Under the pieces are notes generated by a model. The model ran no database searches. It saw only the letters and a list, made by a program, of their open reading frames with translations, and had not been told where the DNA came from. A stretch of DNA of 64,000 nt from a bacterium (GTDB taxonomy: Bacteria > Planctomycetota > Planctomycetia > Pirellulales > Pirellulaceae), in contig WGNR01000001.1 in the NCBI GenBank assembly GCA_016124445.1, forward strand, positions 496,001 through 560,000. The letters are read 5' to 3'. Positions 38,496-48,015 of the stretch are shown here, piece by piece (position 1 is the stretch's first letter; every line of letters begins with the position of its first letter). The position numbers and the translations under genes were made by a program.

Positions 38496-38530
38496 GGCAA
38501 ATCCTTTGTCGAACAGTTTTCAAAAGGCAA

Positions 38531-40930
38531 TTAGGGAGCAAGGAACAAATCACTATCGACCACTGCTTGAATCATCGATTGCAAACCGCAATCGTGATCA
38601 CGCGAAGCCGCGACGATCGCATCAGTCGATTGCCGCTGCGGCAGACCGACCTGACGCCCGGTCGCGTAAACCAACAGCTTTTCGGCCATGGCCCGAACAA
38701 CCAGCGGCCTGTCGTCGACCAGGCATTTGCGGTACGACTTGAAATCGGCAAACTCGCGGCCGTCCGCCAGTTGGGAGAAAGTTTCGACATCGGGACCTTG
38801 GCGATATGACTTGTTGCCTTCGATCTTTTTCCCTTCGCCTACCGAGCGATAGAAATCACGCTGCCCGCCAATCGCATCGAACTCTTCCAACGCGAAACCC
38901 GCCGGATCGATCCGCTTATGGCAGCTCGCACATTCAGCGTTACTTCGATGTTTATCCAATTGCTGACGAATCGTCGTCGCTCCACGGATATCAGGTTCGA
39001 CTGCCGGAACTCCTGGCGGCGGTGGCGGAGCGGGTCGTCCCAAAATCTTGTCGAGGACCCACACGCCGCGAATCACCGGCGACGTGGTCGTGCCGTTGGC
39101 GGTCACTTTCAGCACGCTGGCCTGGGTCAACACGCCGCCGCGGACCGAGTCGGCAGGTAGTTTCACTTTCTGAAACTTCTCGTGCCCACGGACCTCGTCC
39201 AGTCCATAGTGATCGGCCAGACGCTGATTGACAAAGGTCCAATCGGAGTCGACGAAATTGGTCACGCTCAAATCTTCGTGCAACACATGATCAAAGAAGT
39301 TCCGCGTTTCGCCCAACATTGCTTCCAACAGCAGCGGGTCATACTCCGGGTAAAGCTTCTTGTCAGGCGTCGTGAATTCGATCTCGCGCAGGTCGAGCCA
39401 CTGCCCGGTGAAGTCGTTGACGAAGTTTTCGATCTTCGGATCAGCGATCATCCGCGCGACCTGTTGATGGCGAACGACCGGATCGCTCAGTTTGCCTTCG
39501 GAAGCCAGTTTCAACAGCTCTTCGTCCGGCATCGTCGACCACAGGAAGTACGACATCCGCGATGCGATGGTGTAGTCGTCAACAACCGGCTTTCGATTGA
39601 CCAGCAAAAACTGAGGGGCACAAAGTACGACCGTGACTCCAGACCTCGCGGCTTGTTCAAACGTGCGGCCCTTTTCCAATCGGTTGAGTGCCAGGTCGAT
39701 GAACGGCTGCATTTCTTCCTCCGACACCGGTCGGCGAAACGCCCGGGGAATGAAATCCTTGAGCATCCGCACCAGGTCGTTCTTCGGATCGGTCGAATCG
39801 ACCGAGTGCGACTTCACGTTCTTACGATGCCGCATCCAGACCGGCCATTCTTCTTTCATCGTGATCGTGTCAACGTCGCCAAATAGCTTCTTGGTCGACT
39901 CTGATGGGAAGCTTTGATCGAGCGGGCCATACGTTTCGACCCAGGCAATCCCAACGCCGGGACGCGTCTCGAACTTGTCTCGCCAGGTCACATGTTCCGG
40001 CCAAACGCGCGGAACGATGTGAATCGTATCGCCTGCCTGCATCCGCCGTGTGAACTCAATAACTCGTGGCTCTTTCGGCGTGCCGGACGCGTCGAAGATG
40101 CCGACGAAATCTTGCGTGTCAGGTCCAAACAAAGATCCCACGTACAGAGCGACCGAAATGGTGCGCTGGTTTGGCTCATGCGGCCAGATGGCGACGCGGC
40201 AACGATAGATGCCGTCTTCGATCGGGTGAGCCGAGTCAATCCGAGCCGGAGGCCAGCCAGGCGTGAACTTCACCAGGGAACCATCGATTTCAATGACGCC
40301 TCCCTTCTTCTTGTCGACCGAGTCGATGTTCTCTTTGATCGCCATCAGATCGGCCCGCCGCGTCTCGGGCGGAAGTGGTTTGATTCGGCGAATCGCTGCG
40401 TCAAACGCGACGTTAGCCGCTTTGAGATACTCTTCCATCAAGACCGAAGAGAAGCTCAAGCCGTCCGCCCCTTTGTCGAATCCTTGCACGCTGCCATCTT
40501 CCGGCAACAGATCGACCAGCGGGACATCAACGCCCAGAAGATCATGAATCGTGTTTTCATATTCCTGGCGATTGAGCCGGCGCAACGAGACCGGCCTCTC
40601 GACCGAGGACGAAACAGTCTTCACGATCCCTGCGATCAGCGTTCGCTTCTCTTGGTCCGAAGGCTGATCCTGCGTGTCTGGCGGCATCTCTCCCCGTTCG
40701 ACCGCATTGACTACCCGTGACCAGACGTGGGCGTTATCGAGCGATGCCGAGGGAAACTGGAGCGTATCGAGCCGAATCTTCGCCTCTTGGGCATCGGGGC
40801 CGTGGCACTCGATGCAGTGGTTCTTGAAGAGCGCACGAACCTCCGCATTGTCCGCCGCGGCGGCAACTTGGGGGCAGTAAACCAGGGCAGCAAGCCCTAG
40901 CAGGTAGGGGAGAAGGCGGGGATTGTTCAT
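38531..40930 (-). CDS. Secreted DUF1592-type planctomycete cytochrome (PSCyt1/PSD family)
   Basis: 799 residues. After a signal peptide (1-26) comes a PSCyt1-like heme motif CIECHGPDAQEAKIRLD. The planctomycete domains follow in their standard order: DUF1587 (LRRLNRQEYENTIHDLLGVD), DUF1595, DUF1592 (ANRLSYFLW-type SRMSYFLWSTMPDEELL), DUF1588 (VRGGVLTQASVLKVTANGTTTSPVIRG) with a second motif CASCHKRIDPAGFALEEFDAIG, and C-terminal DUF1585. Two hemes are predicted. These proteins are thought to be periplasmic oxidoreductases, but no substrate is known. A promoter and operator lie directly against the start codon. Confidence 0.9.
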   Translation of the reverse strand: MNNPRLLPYLLGLAALVYCPQVAAAADNAEVRALFKNHCIECHGPDAQEAKIRLDTLQFPSASLDNAHVWSRVVNAVERGEMPPDTQDQPSDQEKRTLIAGIVKTVSSSVERPVSLRRLNRQEYENTIHDLLGVDVPLVDLLPEDGSVQGFDKGADGLSFSSVLMEEYLKAANVAFDAAIRRIKPLPPETRRADLMAIKENIDSVDKKKGGVIEIDGSLVKFTPGWPPARIDSAHPIEDGIYRCRVAIWPHEPNQRTISVALYVGSLFGPDTQDFVGIFDASGTPKEPRVIEFTRRMQAGDTIHIVPRVWPEHVTWRDKFETRPGVGIAWVETYGPLDQSFPSESTKKLFGDVDTITMKEEWPVWMRHRKNVKSHSVDSTDPKNDLVRMLKDFIPRAFRRPVSEEEMQPFIDLALNRLEKGRTFEQAARSGVTVVLCAPQFLLVNRKPVVDDYTIASRMSYFLWSTMPDEELLKLASEGKLSDPVVRHQQVARMIADPKIENFVNDFTGQWLDLREIEFTTPDKKLYPEYDPLLLEAMLGETRNFFDHVLHEDLSVTNFVDSDWTFVNQRLADHYGLDEVRGHEKFQKVKLPADSVRGGVLTQASVLKVTANGTTTSPVIRGVWVLDKILGRPAPPPPPGVPAVEPDIRGATTIRQQLDKHRSNAECASCHKRIDPAGFALEEFDAIGGQRDFYRSVGEGKKIEGNKSYRQGPDVETFSQLADGREFADFKSYRKCLVDDRPLVVRAMAEKLLVYATGRQVGLPQRQSTDAIVAASRDHDCGLQSMIQAVVDSDLFLAP

Positions 40931-40936
40931 ACCTTA

Positions 40937-40973
40937 AGTATAGCAAAGAAACCAAGAAATCTCACAAGATTTC
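40937..40973 (-). promoter_or_regulatory. Promoter with overlapping operator, likely leaderless transcript
   Basis: On the minus strand TATACT at 40942-40937 is only six bases before the ATG at 40930, so a transcript would start at or very near the start codon. Just upstream GAAATCT at 40956-40962 pairs exactly with AGATTTC at 40967-40973 around CACA, flanked by TTGGT on both sides. The dyad covers the -35 area, where a repressor or activator would bind. Confidence 0.45.
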
Positions 40974-41064
40974 ACCAACCAGATGAGAGGCTTTCCCCTG
41001 TATGACCTCAGCCGCCGGTTGGTTTCGTGAGAAGTTGACGATTATTGCAAGGTTAACCAGATCG

Positions 41065-42501
41065 TTAACACTCGCTGATGTTCACCGCCAAGCCACCTCG
41101 CGAGGTTTCCTTGTATCGCGAAGACATATCGGCCCCGGTCCGCTTCATCACGCGGATGACCCGGTCGAGCGAGACGAAATGGCTGCCATCGCCCCGCAAC
41201 GCCAGCCGGCAAGCATTGATCGCTTTGACGGCCCCCATCGCGTTGCGTTCGATGCAGGGAACCTGAACCAGGCCTTTGATCGGATCGCAGGTCAGGCCCA
41301 GGTTGTGTTCCATGCCGATCTCGGCCGCTTCTTCAACCTGGCGCGGCGTGCCGCCTCGTACTTCGGTCAATGCCCCGGCGGCCATGCTACAGGCCACGCC
41401 AACTTCACCTTGGCAGCCAACTTCCGCCCCTGAGATCGAGGCGTTCTTCTTGTACAATGCTCCGATCGCCGCCGCAGTGAGCAGAAACTGATGGATCTTG
41501 TCGGTGGTCGACTCGGGACAGAAGCGATCGAAATAGCACAGCACCGCCGGGATGATCCCTGCCGCACCGTTGGTCGGCGCGGTGACCACTCGGCCGCCGG
41601 CTGCGTTTTCTTCGTTGACGGCAATCGCGTAGAGATCGACCCAATCGAGAATATTGAGCGGATCGCGCATGTTCGCTTCCGGGCGACCGCTTAACGTCTG
41701 GTAAAGACTGGGAGCTCGCCGTCGTATGTTTAACCCGCCTGGCAGAATGCCTTCTTGGCGGCAACCGCGTTCAACACAACTTTGCATGACCTCCCAAATC
41801 CTTTGCAAGCCTTCGCGGATCTCGACCTCGCTGCGGAATGTCTTTTCATTCTCCCAGGCAATCTGGCTGATCGGGCAGTTGTTGTCTGCCGCCAATTGCA
41901 ACAGTTCAGCAGCCGAATTGAAGGGAAACGGGACAGCCGACATTGGCTGGGCGATCTGACGGCCCGCCGAGCCCTCACGAATGACAAACCCGCCGCCAAT
42001 CGAGAAGTAAGTCTCGCTCAGCAACGGCTGTTCGCTCTCGCGCGAAGCGAATGCGTGAAAGCGAAGGGCATTGGGATGTCCTTCCAGGAAGGTTCGTCGG
42101 TGAAAAAGAAGGTCATCCTTCTCGAAGAACGGGATCGTTTTTTCACCAGCCAACTTCAGTTGATTATGTCCGCGGACCCCTTCCAGCTTGCAGGCAACCG
42201 TCTCAGGATCGATCTGGTCGGGGACTTCCCCCTGAAGGCCCATCAACACAGCAATGTCAGTTGCATGGCCAATGCCAGTCAGGGCCAACGAACCATAGAG
42301 ATCGACCTCAACCCGTCCAACCGCATCGAGCTTGCCTTGTTCGCGGAGCGAAGCCAGGAACATCTCGGCGGCCCGCATCGGTCCAACACTGTGCGAACTG
42401 GAGGGACCAATACCGACCTTGAAGAGATCGAATACGCCGACGAACGCCTGTTCAGGGGACGTTTCGGACGGATTGGCAACATCGGTGGTATTTGCTGACA
42501 C
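41065..42501 (-). CDS. sdaA: L-serine ammonia-lyase, single-chain iron-sulfur type
   Basis: 478 residues starting at a GTG at 42501, where AGGAA is 7-8 bases upstream; the earlier in-frame ATG at 42588 lacks such a site and would add 29 residues unlike the family. The beta part begins [22 protein letters not shown]. The alpha part has [37 protein letters not shown] and [18 protein letters not shown], which supply the cysteines of the oxygen-sensitive 4Fe-4S cluster. It converts L-serine to pyruvate and ammonia. The gene stands among secreted cytochrome genes with no clear functional link. Confidence 0.92.
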   Translation of the reverse strand: MSANTTDVANPSETSPEQAFVGVFDLFKVGIGPSSSHSVGPMRAAEMFLASLREQGKLDAVGRVEVDLYGSLALTGIGHATDIAVLMGLQGEVPDQIDPETVACKLEGVRGHNQLKLAGEKTIPFFEKDDLLFHRRTFLEGHPNALRFHAFASRESEQPLLSETYFSIGGGFVIREGSAGRQIAQPMSAVPFPFNSAAELLQLAADNNCPISQIAWENEKTFRSEVEIREGLQRIWEVMQSCVERGCRQEGILPGGLNIRRRAPSLYQTLSGRPEANMRDPLNILDWVDLYAIAVNEENAAGGRVVTAPTNGAAGIIPAVLCYFDRFCPESTTDKIHQFLLTAAAIGALYKKNASISGAEVGCQGEVGVACSMAAGALTEVRGGTPRQVEEAAEIGMEHNLGLTCDPIKGLVQVPCIERNAMGAVKAINACRLALRGDGSHFVSLDRVIRVMKRTGADMSSRYKETSRGGLAVNISEC

Positions 42502-42666
42502 GACTGATTTCCTGGCGAACGTGAATCGAACCGCTCTAAGGAATTGTGTCTTATCGCGCAGAATTGGAAAAGAGCTTTCGGTTGCCAAAGACCCATTCTT
42601 AGGCTGAGAAAACCAGGAATTAACGTAGTTCTCACTAACGGCGGCTTATCAGCCACTTGGTGCGCG

Positions 42667-44145
42667 TCAGGCCAGAATGTCTTTCACAACGTGGCCATGG
42701 ACATCGGTGAGGCGGAAATAGCGTCCCTGGAATCGATAGGTCAGCTTCTCGTGATCGATCCCCAGCAGATGGAGCATCGTCGCATGCAGGTCATGCACAT
42801 GGACCGGGTTTTCGACGATGTTGTAGCAAACGTCGTCCGTTTTACCGTAGGCAAATCCACGCTTCACGCCCGCCCCGGTCATCCAGAGCGAGAAGCAGCG
42901 AGGATGATGGTCACGGCCATAGGTGTTGGCATCGAGCTTGCCCTGGCAATACGAAGTCCGGCCAAATTCGCCACCCCAGACAACCAACGTGTCGTCGAGC
43001 ATGCCGCGTTGCTTCAGATCCTGAATCAACGCTTTGGTTGGTTGATCCGTGTCATGGCACTGCCCGGGGAGTTGCTTCGGCAGCGTGAAGTGCTGATCCC
43101 AGCCCATATGAAACAGCTGCACAAAGCGAACGTCGCGTTCCGCCAGCCGCCGGGCGAGCAAACAGTTGTAGGCATACGTTCCCCGCTTCATCACATCGGG
43201 GCCGTAGGCATCGATCACATGCTGCGGTTCGTCCGAGAAGTCGGTCAGGTCAGGCACCGATGTTTGCATTCGGTAGGCCAGTTCGTATTGTTGAATCCTG
43301 GTATGAATCTCCGGATCGCCAAACTCGTCGAGCTTCTTCTCATTCAAACGAGACAGATCGTCGAGCATTCGCCGACGCGCCACCGGATCGAAGCCATCCG
43401 GGTTGCCCAGGTAGAGCACTGGGTCGCCCACGCTCATCAGCTTGACTCCGCTATAGGTCGATGGCAGAAAACCGCTGCCCCACAACCGATCGTACAGCGG
43501 CTGACAGTTCGGCCGGCCGGTGCCGCGCGAGACCATGCTGATGAACGTTGGCAGGTTCTCGTTCATCGTTCCCAGGCCGTAATGCAACCAAGATCCAAAG
43601 CTGGGCCGGCCTGGCAGTTGATGCCCTGACTGGAAGAAGGTCATCGCCGGGTCGTGGTTGATGGCTTCGGTCTGCATCGAGCGGATCAGGCACATATCAT
43701 CGGCCAGCGAAGCAATGTTGGGAATCAATTCGCTGCCCAGTTCCAGCCCTGATTCTCCTTGCTTGGTGAATTTGTAGCGCGAACCTGCCAACGGAAACGA
43801 CTTCTGCCCGGCCGTCATGCCGGTAACCCGCTGCGTCATCTCGACGAAATCACGCAGGTCCTTCCCTTCGTTTGTCGCCAGAGTTGGCTTGGGATCGAAC
43901 AACTCTTGCTGGGAAGGAGCACCACTTTGAAACAGGTAAATGACTCGTCGCGCCTTGGGTGGCACATGGAACGCTTTCATCACACCAGTAGGAGGTGCAA
44001 AGTTTTCCGGCTTCTCTTTCCCCAGCGCGTCTTGCCCCAAGAGCGATGCCAATGCGGCAACGCCAACGCCGGATGCCGTACGGCCAAAGAAATGGCGCCG
44101 GGTTAGCATCATGCGATTTTCGTTGGCTGCGTCGAATGGTTTCAT
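42667..44145 (-). CDS. Tat-exported DUF1501 protein
   Basis: 492 residues. A twin-arginine signal (TRRHFFGRTASGVGVAALASL) precedes the DUF1501 domain, a relative of the alkaline phosphatase superfamily. Landmarks are VIYLFQSGAPSQQELFDPKP, GRPSFGSWLHYGLG, VVWGGEFGRTSYCQG and GRDHHPRCFSLWMTGAGVKRG, the last two corresponding to likely metal ligands. The family is paired with DUF1549/DUF1553 proteins across Planctomycetes, and here it follows one by 57 bases on the same strand. AAGG lies about 10 bases before the ATG. Phosphatase or sulfatase activity is a guess from the fold only. Confidence 0.9.
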   Translation of the reverse strand: MKPFDAANENRMMLTRRHFFGRTASGVGVAALASLLGQDALGKEKPENFAPPTGVMKAFHVPPKARRVIYLFQSGAPSQQELFDPKPTLATNEGKDLRDFVEMTQRVTGMTAGQKSFPLAGSRYKFTKQGESGLELGSELIPNIASLADDMCLIRSMQTEAINHDPAMTFFQSGHQLPGRPSFGSWLHYGLGTMNENLPTFISMVSRGTGRPNCQPLYDRLWGSGFLPSTYSGVKLMSVGDPVLYLGNPDGFDPVARRRMLDDLSRLNEKKLDEFGDPEIHTRIQQYELAYRMQTSVPDLTDFSDEPQHVIDAYGPDVMKRGTYAYNCLLARRLAERDVRFVQLFHMGWDQHFTLPKQLPGQCHDTDQPTKALIQDLKQRGMLDDTLVVWGGEFGRTSYCQGKLDANTYGRDHHPRCFSLWMTGAGVKRGFAYGKTDDVCYNIVENPVHVHDLHATMLHLLGIDHEKLTYRFQGRYFRLTDVHGHVVKDILA

Positions 44146-44202
44146 GATCGTGCCTTTATGGCGGAAATCGATATCGTTTGGATGGCTGGTCGAAGCTTTT
44201 GG

Positions 44203-47200
44203 CTACTCGACCGTCATGAATTCGTCCAGGTTCAAAATCAAATGAGCCACCGCCGTGTAGGCGGCATGCTCGACCGGATCGAGCGAAGCATCGCGCGGCG
44301 AAGCCCCAACGGCAAGCAGCTTCGCGGCCTGCTCTGGATTGTCTTTAAAGTGCTGACGGAAGAAGTTGAGGTTTTCCTGCAGGACCGAAAGAGTTTGTTC
44401 GTCGGCCCGCAGAGCAATTGCAAAGTGATACATCGAAGCAATGCGAGCCTGATCCCCTTGCTCGTCCGATTTCAATACCCGCTCGGCCAGGGCACGTGCT
44501 GTCTCAATGAAGGTCTTGTCATTCATCAAGACCAAAGCCTGGAGCGGGGTATTGGTCCGCCGAGCCCGCACGTTGCAGACCTCTCGTCCGCCGGCATCGA
44601 AAATCGTTTGCCGTGGCGGATTCACGGCCCGCTTCCAGTAGGTGTACATGCTTTTGCGATAACGCTGGTCGCCGGAATCTTCTCGATACCGGGTCCCTGC
44701 GCTGGCCGCGACCGATTCCCATAGACCTTCCGGTTGATATGGTTTGACCGGCGGGCCGCCAACCTCTGGATTCAACAATCCACTGGCCTGCAGCGCGATA
44801 TCGCGAACTGTAAAGCCATCGACTCGGAACCGAGGCCCGCGAGCAAGCAGACGATTCGAGGGATCGATCTCGTGAAGCTTTGCCGATTGAACGGAGGACT
44901 CTTGATAAGTGGCACTGGTCACAATCAGGCGGTGCATGGCCTGAACATCCCAGCCAGATTGAATGAACCGAATCGCCAGCCAATCGAGCAGTTGCGGATG
45001 GCTGGGGACTTCCCCCTGCAGACCAAAGTCTCCGACCGTCTTCACCAGCCCAGTGCCAAAGTGTTCCTGCCAGATTCGATTAACAATCACACGGGCCGTC
45101 AAAGGATTCTCGCCTGAGGCAACCCAGCGGGCCAGTTCCAAGCGATCTTTGGGCTGCGAGGCATCTTCGCTCGCCAGCAGCGATGTCGGCACACCGCGCG
45201 AAAGTGGATCGTCTTTGACCGGCTCGTTGTATTGACCTCGATTGAGCAGATAAATCGGTGTTGGCTCGCCGTCGCGTTCCTGCATCACCATCACCGTAAC
45301 GTCATTGCCGAGTTCCGCGTTTCGCTTCGCCTCGGCTTGCTTGAGCTTCGCTTGTGCTTTGGAAAGAGGCTGGTCGAGGCTCTCGTAGTAGGTCCGCAGT
45401 AAAGCCAACTGCTTGGCGGATCGCTCCTTGGAGTTTAAAGCGGCTTGAATTTCAGGCGACGGTCCGGAGTCGCCATCGAGACTTGCATTCGGATCTGCGG
45501 AAAAGGAAACCCTCAACTTGCCGATGACATGGTCCGCAAACTGACTCTCGAATCGCAGTTGGATCGTCAATGACTGTTGATCCTCGATCTTGAGCGTCTC
45601 GCCCAATTTGACCATCGCCGAAACCGGCTCAGGCTTCACGTTCGGACCAAACACCGCCCAACCGGTGTTCGACTTCTTGTCCAGGATGTTTTTCACGGGA
45701 TAATCGGTTTGCTCGAACGTCGCGGCGACCGACTCAAGCGGGACTTCTTTCCCCTGATAGAGGATCGAGAACCTCGAAAGGACGAAGTTGCCATTCACAC
45801 TCGGTGCCAACTGCCGCGGCTTGGTCAACGCAGGGTCAGGCAGGGTTTCAAGCCGCAACGCGGCAATTTCCCCCTGGCCAGGCCGCAGGGTGATGTCGTA
45901 CACGATTGCCTGGCCGCCGCCACTTCCCTTGGCGTAGTGAACTAGCTGTTGCTCGTCGAAGGTCAGATTGCCAGGTCCGGTCAGCTTGGCCTCTTGAATC
46001 GCACCGATCGACCAGGTCTCCTTGCTCGCTTCTGCCGAACTGTCGTAATCGGCAAGCCATTTCTGCATTCGCTCGTCGAGCCCTGACTTGGCTGCTTCCA
46101 CTTCCTGTGCGGCCTCTTCGATGGCCGCCAGCGTGGTTGGCTTGACCTCGGCGAACGGAGGATCTACTTTCATCAGCGGATTGGACTTCTTTCCCTGGCC
46201 GGTTCCACGCTCGCCAATGTTGTTGAAGTATCCGAAGAATTGGTAGAACTCGCGTTGGCTGAGCGGGTCGTATTTATGGTCGTGGCAACGGGCACAACCC
46301 ATGGTCAGCCCCAACCAAACCGTCGAAGTCGTCTCTACCCGGTCAATCACGTTCTCCGTAAAGAACTCGTCCGCCAAGGCCCCGGCTTCGCCGTTCTGAC
46401 GATGGTTGCGATTAAACACGGTCGCCAGCTTTTGCGAGTCAGTTGCTTCGGGCAACATGTCGCCCGCCAACTGCTCGATGGTAAATTGATCGAACGGCAT
46501 ATTGTGGTGGATCGATTGAATTACCCAATCCCGCCACGGCCAGTTGGTTCGTTCGTTGTCGTTCTGGTAGCCGTCAGTATCGGCATAGCGGGCCGCGTCG
46601 AGCCAACGCAGTGTTTGCCGCTCAGCGAAGTTGATCGAACCGAGCAACTCGTCAACTGCTTTTTCGTAGGCCTGTGGGGTTGGATCGGCCAGGAAGCGTT
46701 TCTGCAGGTCTTCCGGAGGCAGCATCCCGGTCAGCGTGAGTGAAGCTCGGCGAAGCCTCGTGGCCGGGTCCGCCGGGTCTGACGGCTGCAGCCCTTCTTC
46801 GATCAATCGCCGAGCGATGAATTGATCGATCGGGTTGGCACTCCACTCCTTCTTCGTCGCTTCGGGCCAATCCGAATCTTCGATCGCCTTCTGCGGAAGT
46901 TCCGGTTTCTTCAGCGGCGTGAAGGACCAATGCCCTTCGTAGGGGGCACCTTGTTCGATCCACAGATCGAGGATGCGTTTGTCCTCGGCCGATAGACTGC
47001 GATTGCTATCCGGCGGAGGCATCACCAACGACTTGTCATCGCTGTGAATGCGAGTATGCAGTTGGCTGGCCTTTAGGTCACCAGGAACAACGGCCCTATA
47101 CCCCCCTAAATCGGCAAAAATGTTCTTTTGGCTATCTAGCCGTAATTCAGAGTCCTGGTTCTGAGAATCGGGCCCGTGACAATGGAAACAGCGGTCGGCC

Positions 47201-47325
47201 AGGATCGGCTGAACTTGCCGTTGGAAATCGATTTTCTCCGCACCCAATGCCGGCGAGGAGGCCACACTAAGAGTGGTTAGAATCAAGAATCCGGCAACCA
47301 TTTGCCCAAAATGGGGTAAACTCAA
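44203..47325 (-). CDS. Secreted DUF1549/DUF1553 planctomycete cytochrome
   Basis: 1040 residues. The start is a TTG at 47325 with GAAGGA about 8 bases upstream; the ATG at 47301 is the alternative and also leaves a signal peptide. Domains: PSCyt1 heme motif CFHCHGPDSQNQDSELRLDS; DUF1549 (PSD1) with RLRRASLTLTGMLP, TLRWLDAARYADTDGYQND and the second heme motif GCARCHDHKYDPLSQ; a middle beta-rich region (about 430-620); a coiled part; and DUF1553 (about 730-1000) with LARWVASGENPLTARVIVNR and NTPLQALVLMND. It forms an operon with the DUF1501 gene. Role unknown; probably periplasmic redox chemistry. Confidence 0.92.
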   Translation of the reverse strand: MSLPHFGQMVAGFLILTTLSVASSPALGAEKIDFQRQVQPILADRCFHCHGPDSQNQDSELRLDSQKNIFADLGGYRAVVPGDLKASQLHTRIHSDDKSLVMPPPDSNRSLSAEDKRILDLWIEQGAPYEGHWSFTPLKKPELPQKAIEDSDWPEATKKEWSANPIDQFIARRLIEEGLQPSDPADPATRLRRASLTLTGMLPPEDLQKRFLADPTPQAYEKAVDELLGSINFAERQTLRWLDAARYADTDGYQNDNERTNWPWRDWVIQSIHHNMPFDQFTIEQLAGDMLPEATDSQKLATVFNRNHRQNGEAGALADEFFTENVIDRVETTSTVWLGLTMGCARCHDHKYDPLSQREFYQFFGYFNNIGERGTGQGKKSNPLMKVDPPFAEVKPTTLAAIEEAAQEVEAAKSGLDERMQKWLADYDSSAEASKETWSIGAIQEAKLTGPGNLTFDEQQLVHYAKGSGGGQAIVYDITLRPGQGEIAALRLETLPDPALTKPRQLAPSVNGNFVLSRFSILYQGKEVPLESVAATFEQTDYPVKNILDKKSNTGWAVFGPNVKPEPVSAMVKLGETLKIEDQQSLTIQLRFESQFADHVIGKLRVSFSADPNASLDGDSGPSPEIQAALNSKERSAKQLALLRTYYESLDQPLSKAQAKLKQAEAKRNAELGNDVTVMVMQERDGEPTPIYLLNRGQYNEPVKDDPLSRGVPTSLLASEDASQPKDRLELARWVASGENPLTARVIVNRIWQEHFGTGLVKTVGDFGLQGEVPSHPQLLDWLAIRFIQSGWDVQAMHRLIVTSATYQESSVQSAKLHEIDPSNRLLARGPRFRVDGFTVRDIALQASGLLNPEVGGPPVKPYQPEGLWESVAASAGTRYREDSGDQRYRKSMYTYWKRAVNPPRQTIFDAGGREVCNVRARRTNTPLQALVLMNDKTFIETARALAERVLKSDEQGDQARIASMYHFAIALRADEQTLSVLQENLNFFRQHFKDNPEQAAKLLAVGASPRDASLDPVEHAAYTAVAHLILNLDEFMTVE

Positions 47326-47451
47326 AACTGTAGTCCTTCACGGGGTATTTCGGGGGAAATCGGGGCGGGATGTACCATCTTACTCCCAATTTGCCACAAA
47401 CCTGCCATTCAATTCCAGCGAATTATTTCCCTTGAATTGCCGACAGGTTGA

Positions 47452-47467
47452 ACTCCCGTGCGGGAGT
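47452..47467. promoter_or_regulatory. Perfect dyad upstream of the ECF sigma gene
   Basis: ACTCCCG at 47452-47458 pairs exactly with CGGGAGT at 47461-47467 around TG. It lies 39 bases before the GTG start at 47506, in the divergent region shared with the DUF1549 gene. It could be an operator or a leader hairpin. Confidence 0.4.
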
Positions 47468-47505
47468 AAGGTTACAGATCGCTACCTAATCCAGGCAAAG
47501 TCGTT

Positions 47506-48015
47506 GTGGAAAAAGATCGTTTTCTCACATTGTTTCTCCGGCACGAACGCGAGTTGGCTGGCATCGCGCGCGCATCGCTTCCGGACTGGAATGCGGTCGA
47601 CGATGTGCTGCAAGAGTCCAGCTTGGTCATGTGGCGGAAAATCGATCAGCTTCAATCCGACGACGAGTTTATTCCCTGGGCCCGGATGATTCTCCGGTTC
47701 GAGGTTTTGAAATACCGCCGGAGTTGTAGCCGAGATCGCTTGCTGCTAGACGACGATTTGATCTCTTTGATCGCGGTCGAAGCCAGCCACGAACCTTCCG
47801 AGCAGATCCAAGAGCAGCGAACTGCCATCCGCGATTGCCTGCAGAAGTTCAGTCCGGAACACCAGAAGCTATTGCTCGCCCCGTATTCGCGAGACGAAGC
47901 GGTCAAAGAAATCGCCGAGGCCGCCGGCAAGACAGCCAACAGCCTATACAAACGCCTGGGCCGATTACGTACGAAGTTGCACCAGTGCGTTCGCCTGCAA
48001 ATGAGGACCGCTTGA
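47506..48015 (+). CDS. ECF RNA polymerase sigma factor (planctomycete/verrucomicrobial type)
   Basis: 169 residues from a GTG start. Region 2 reads LRHERELAGIARASLPDWNAVDDVLQESSLVMWRKIDQ with the helix-forming WARMILRFEVLKYRR; region 4 has LLLAPYSRDEAVKEIAEAAGKTANSLYKRLGRLRTKL as the helix-turn-helix. It resembles the Rhodopirellula/Verrucomicrobium sigma family. It directs transcription of an unknown regulon. Its TGA overlaps the ATG of the next gene (TGATG), so sigma factor and membrane partner are coupled. Confidence 0.9.
   Translation: MEKDRFLTLFLRHERELAGIARASLPDWNAVDDVLQESSLVMWRKIDQLQSDDEFIPWARMILRFEVLKYRRSCSRDRLLLDDDLISLIAVEASHEPSEQIQEQRTAIRDCLQKFSPEHQKLLLAPYSRDEAVKEIAEAAGKTANSLYKRLGRLRTKLHQCVRLQMRTA

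Noticed and set aside
47835..48014. Upstream extension of the FecR/LamG protein into the sigma factor gene
   Set aside because: It overlaps the well-supported sigma gene. The ATG at 48015 overlaps the sigma stop codon in the usual TGATG way.
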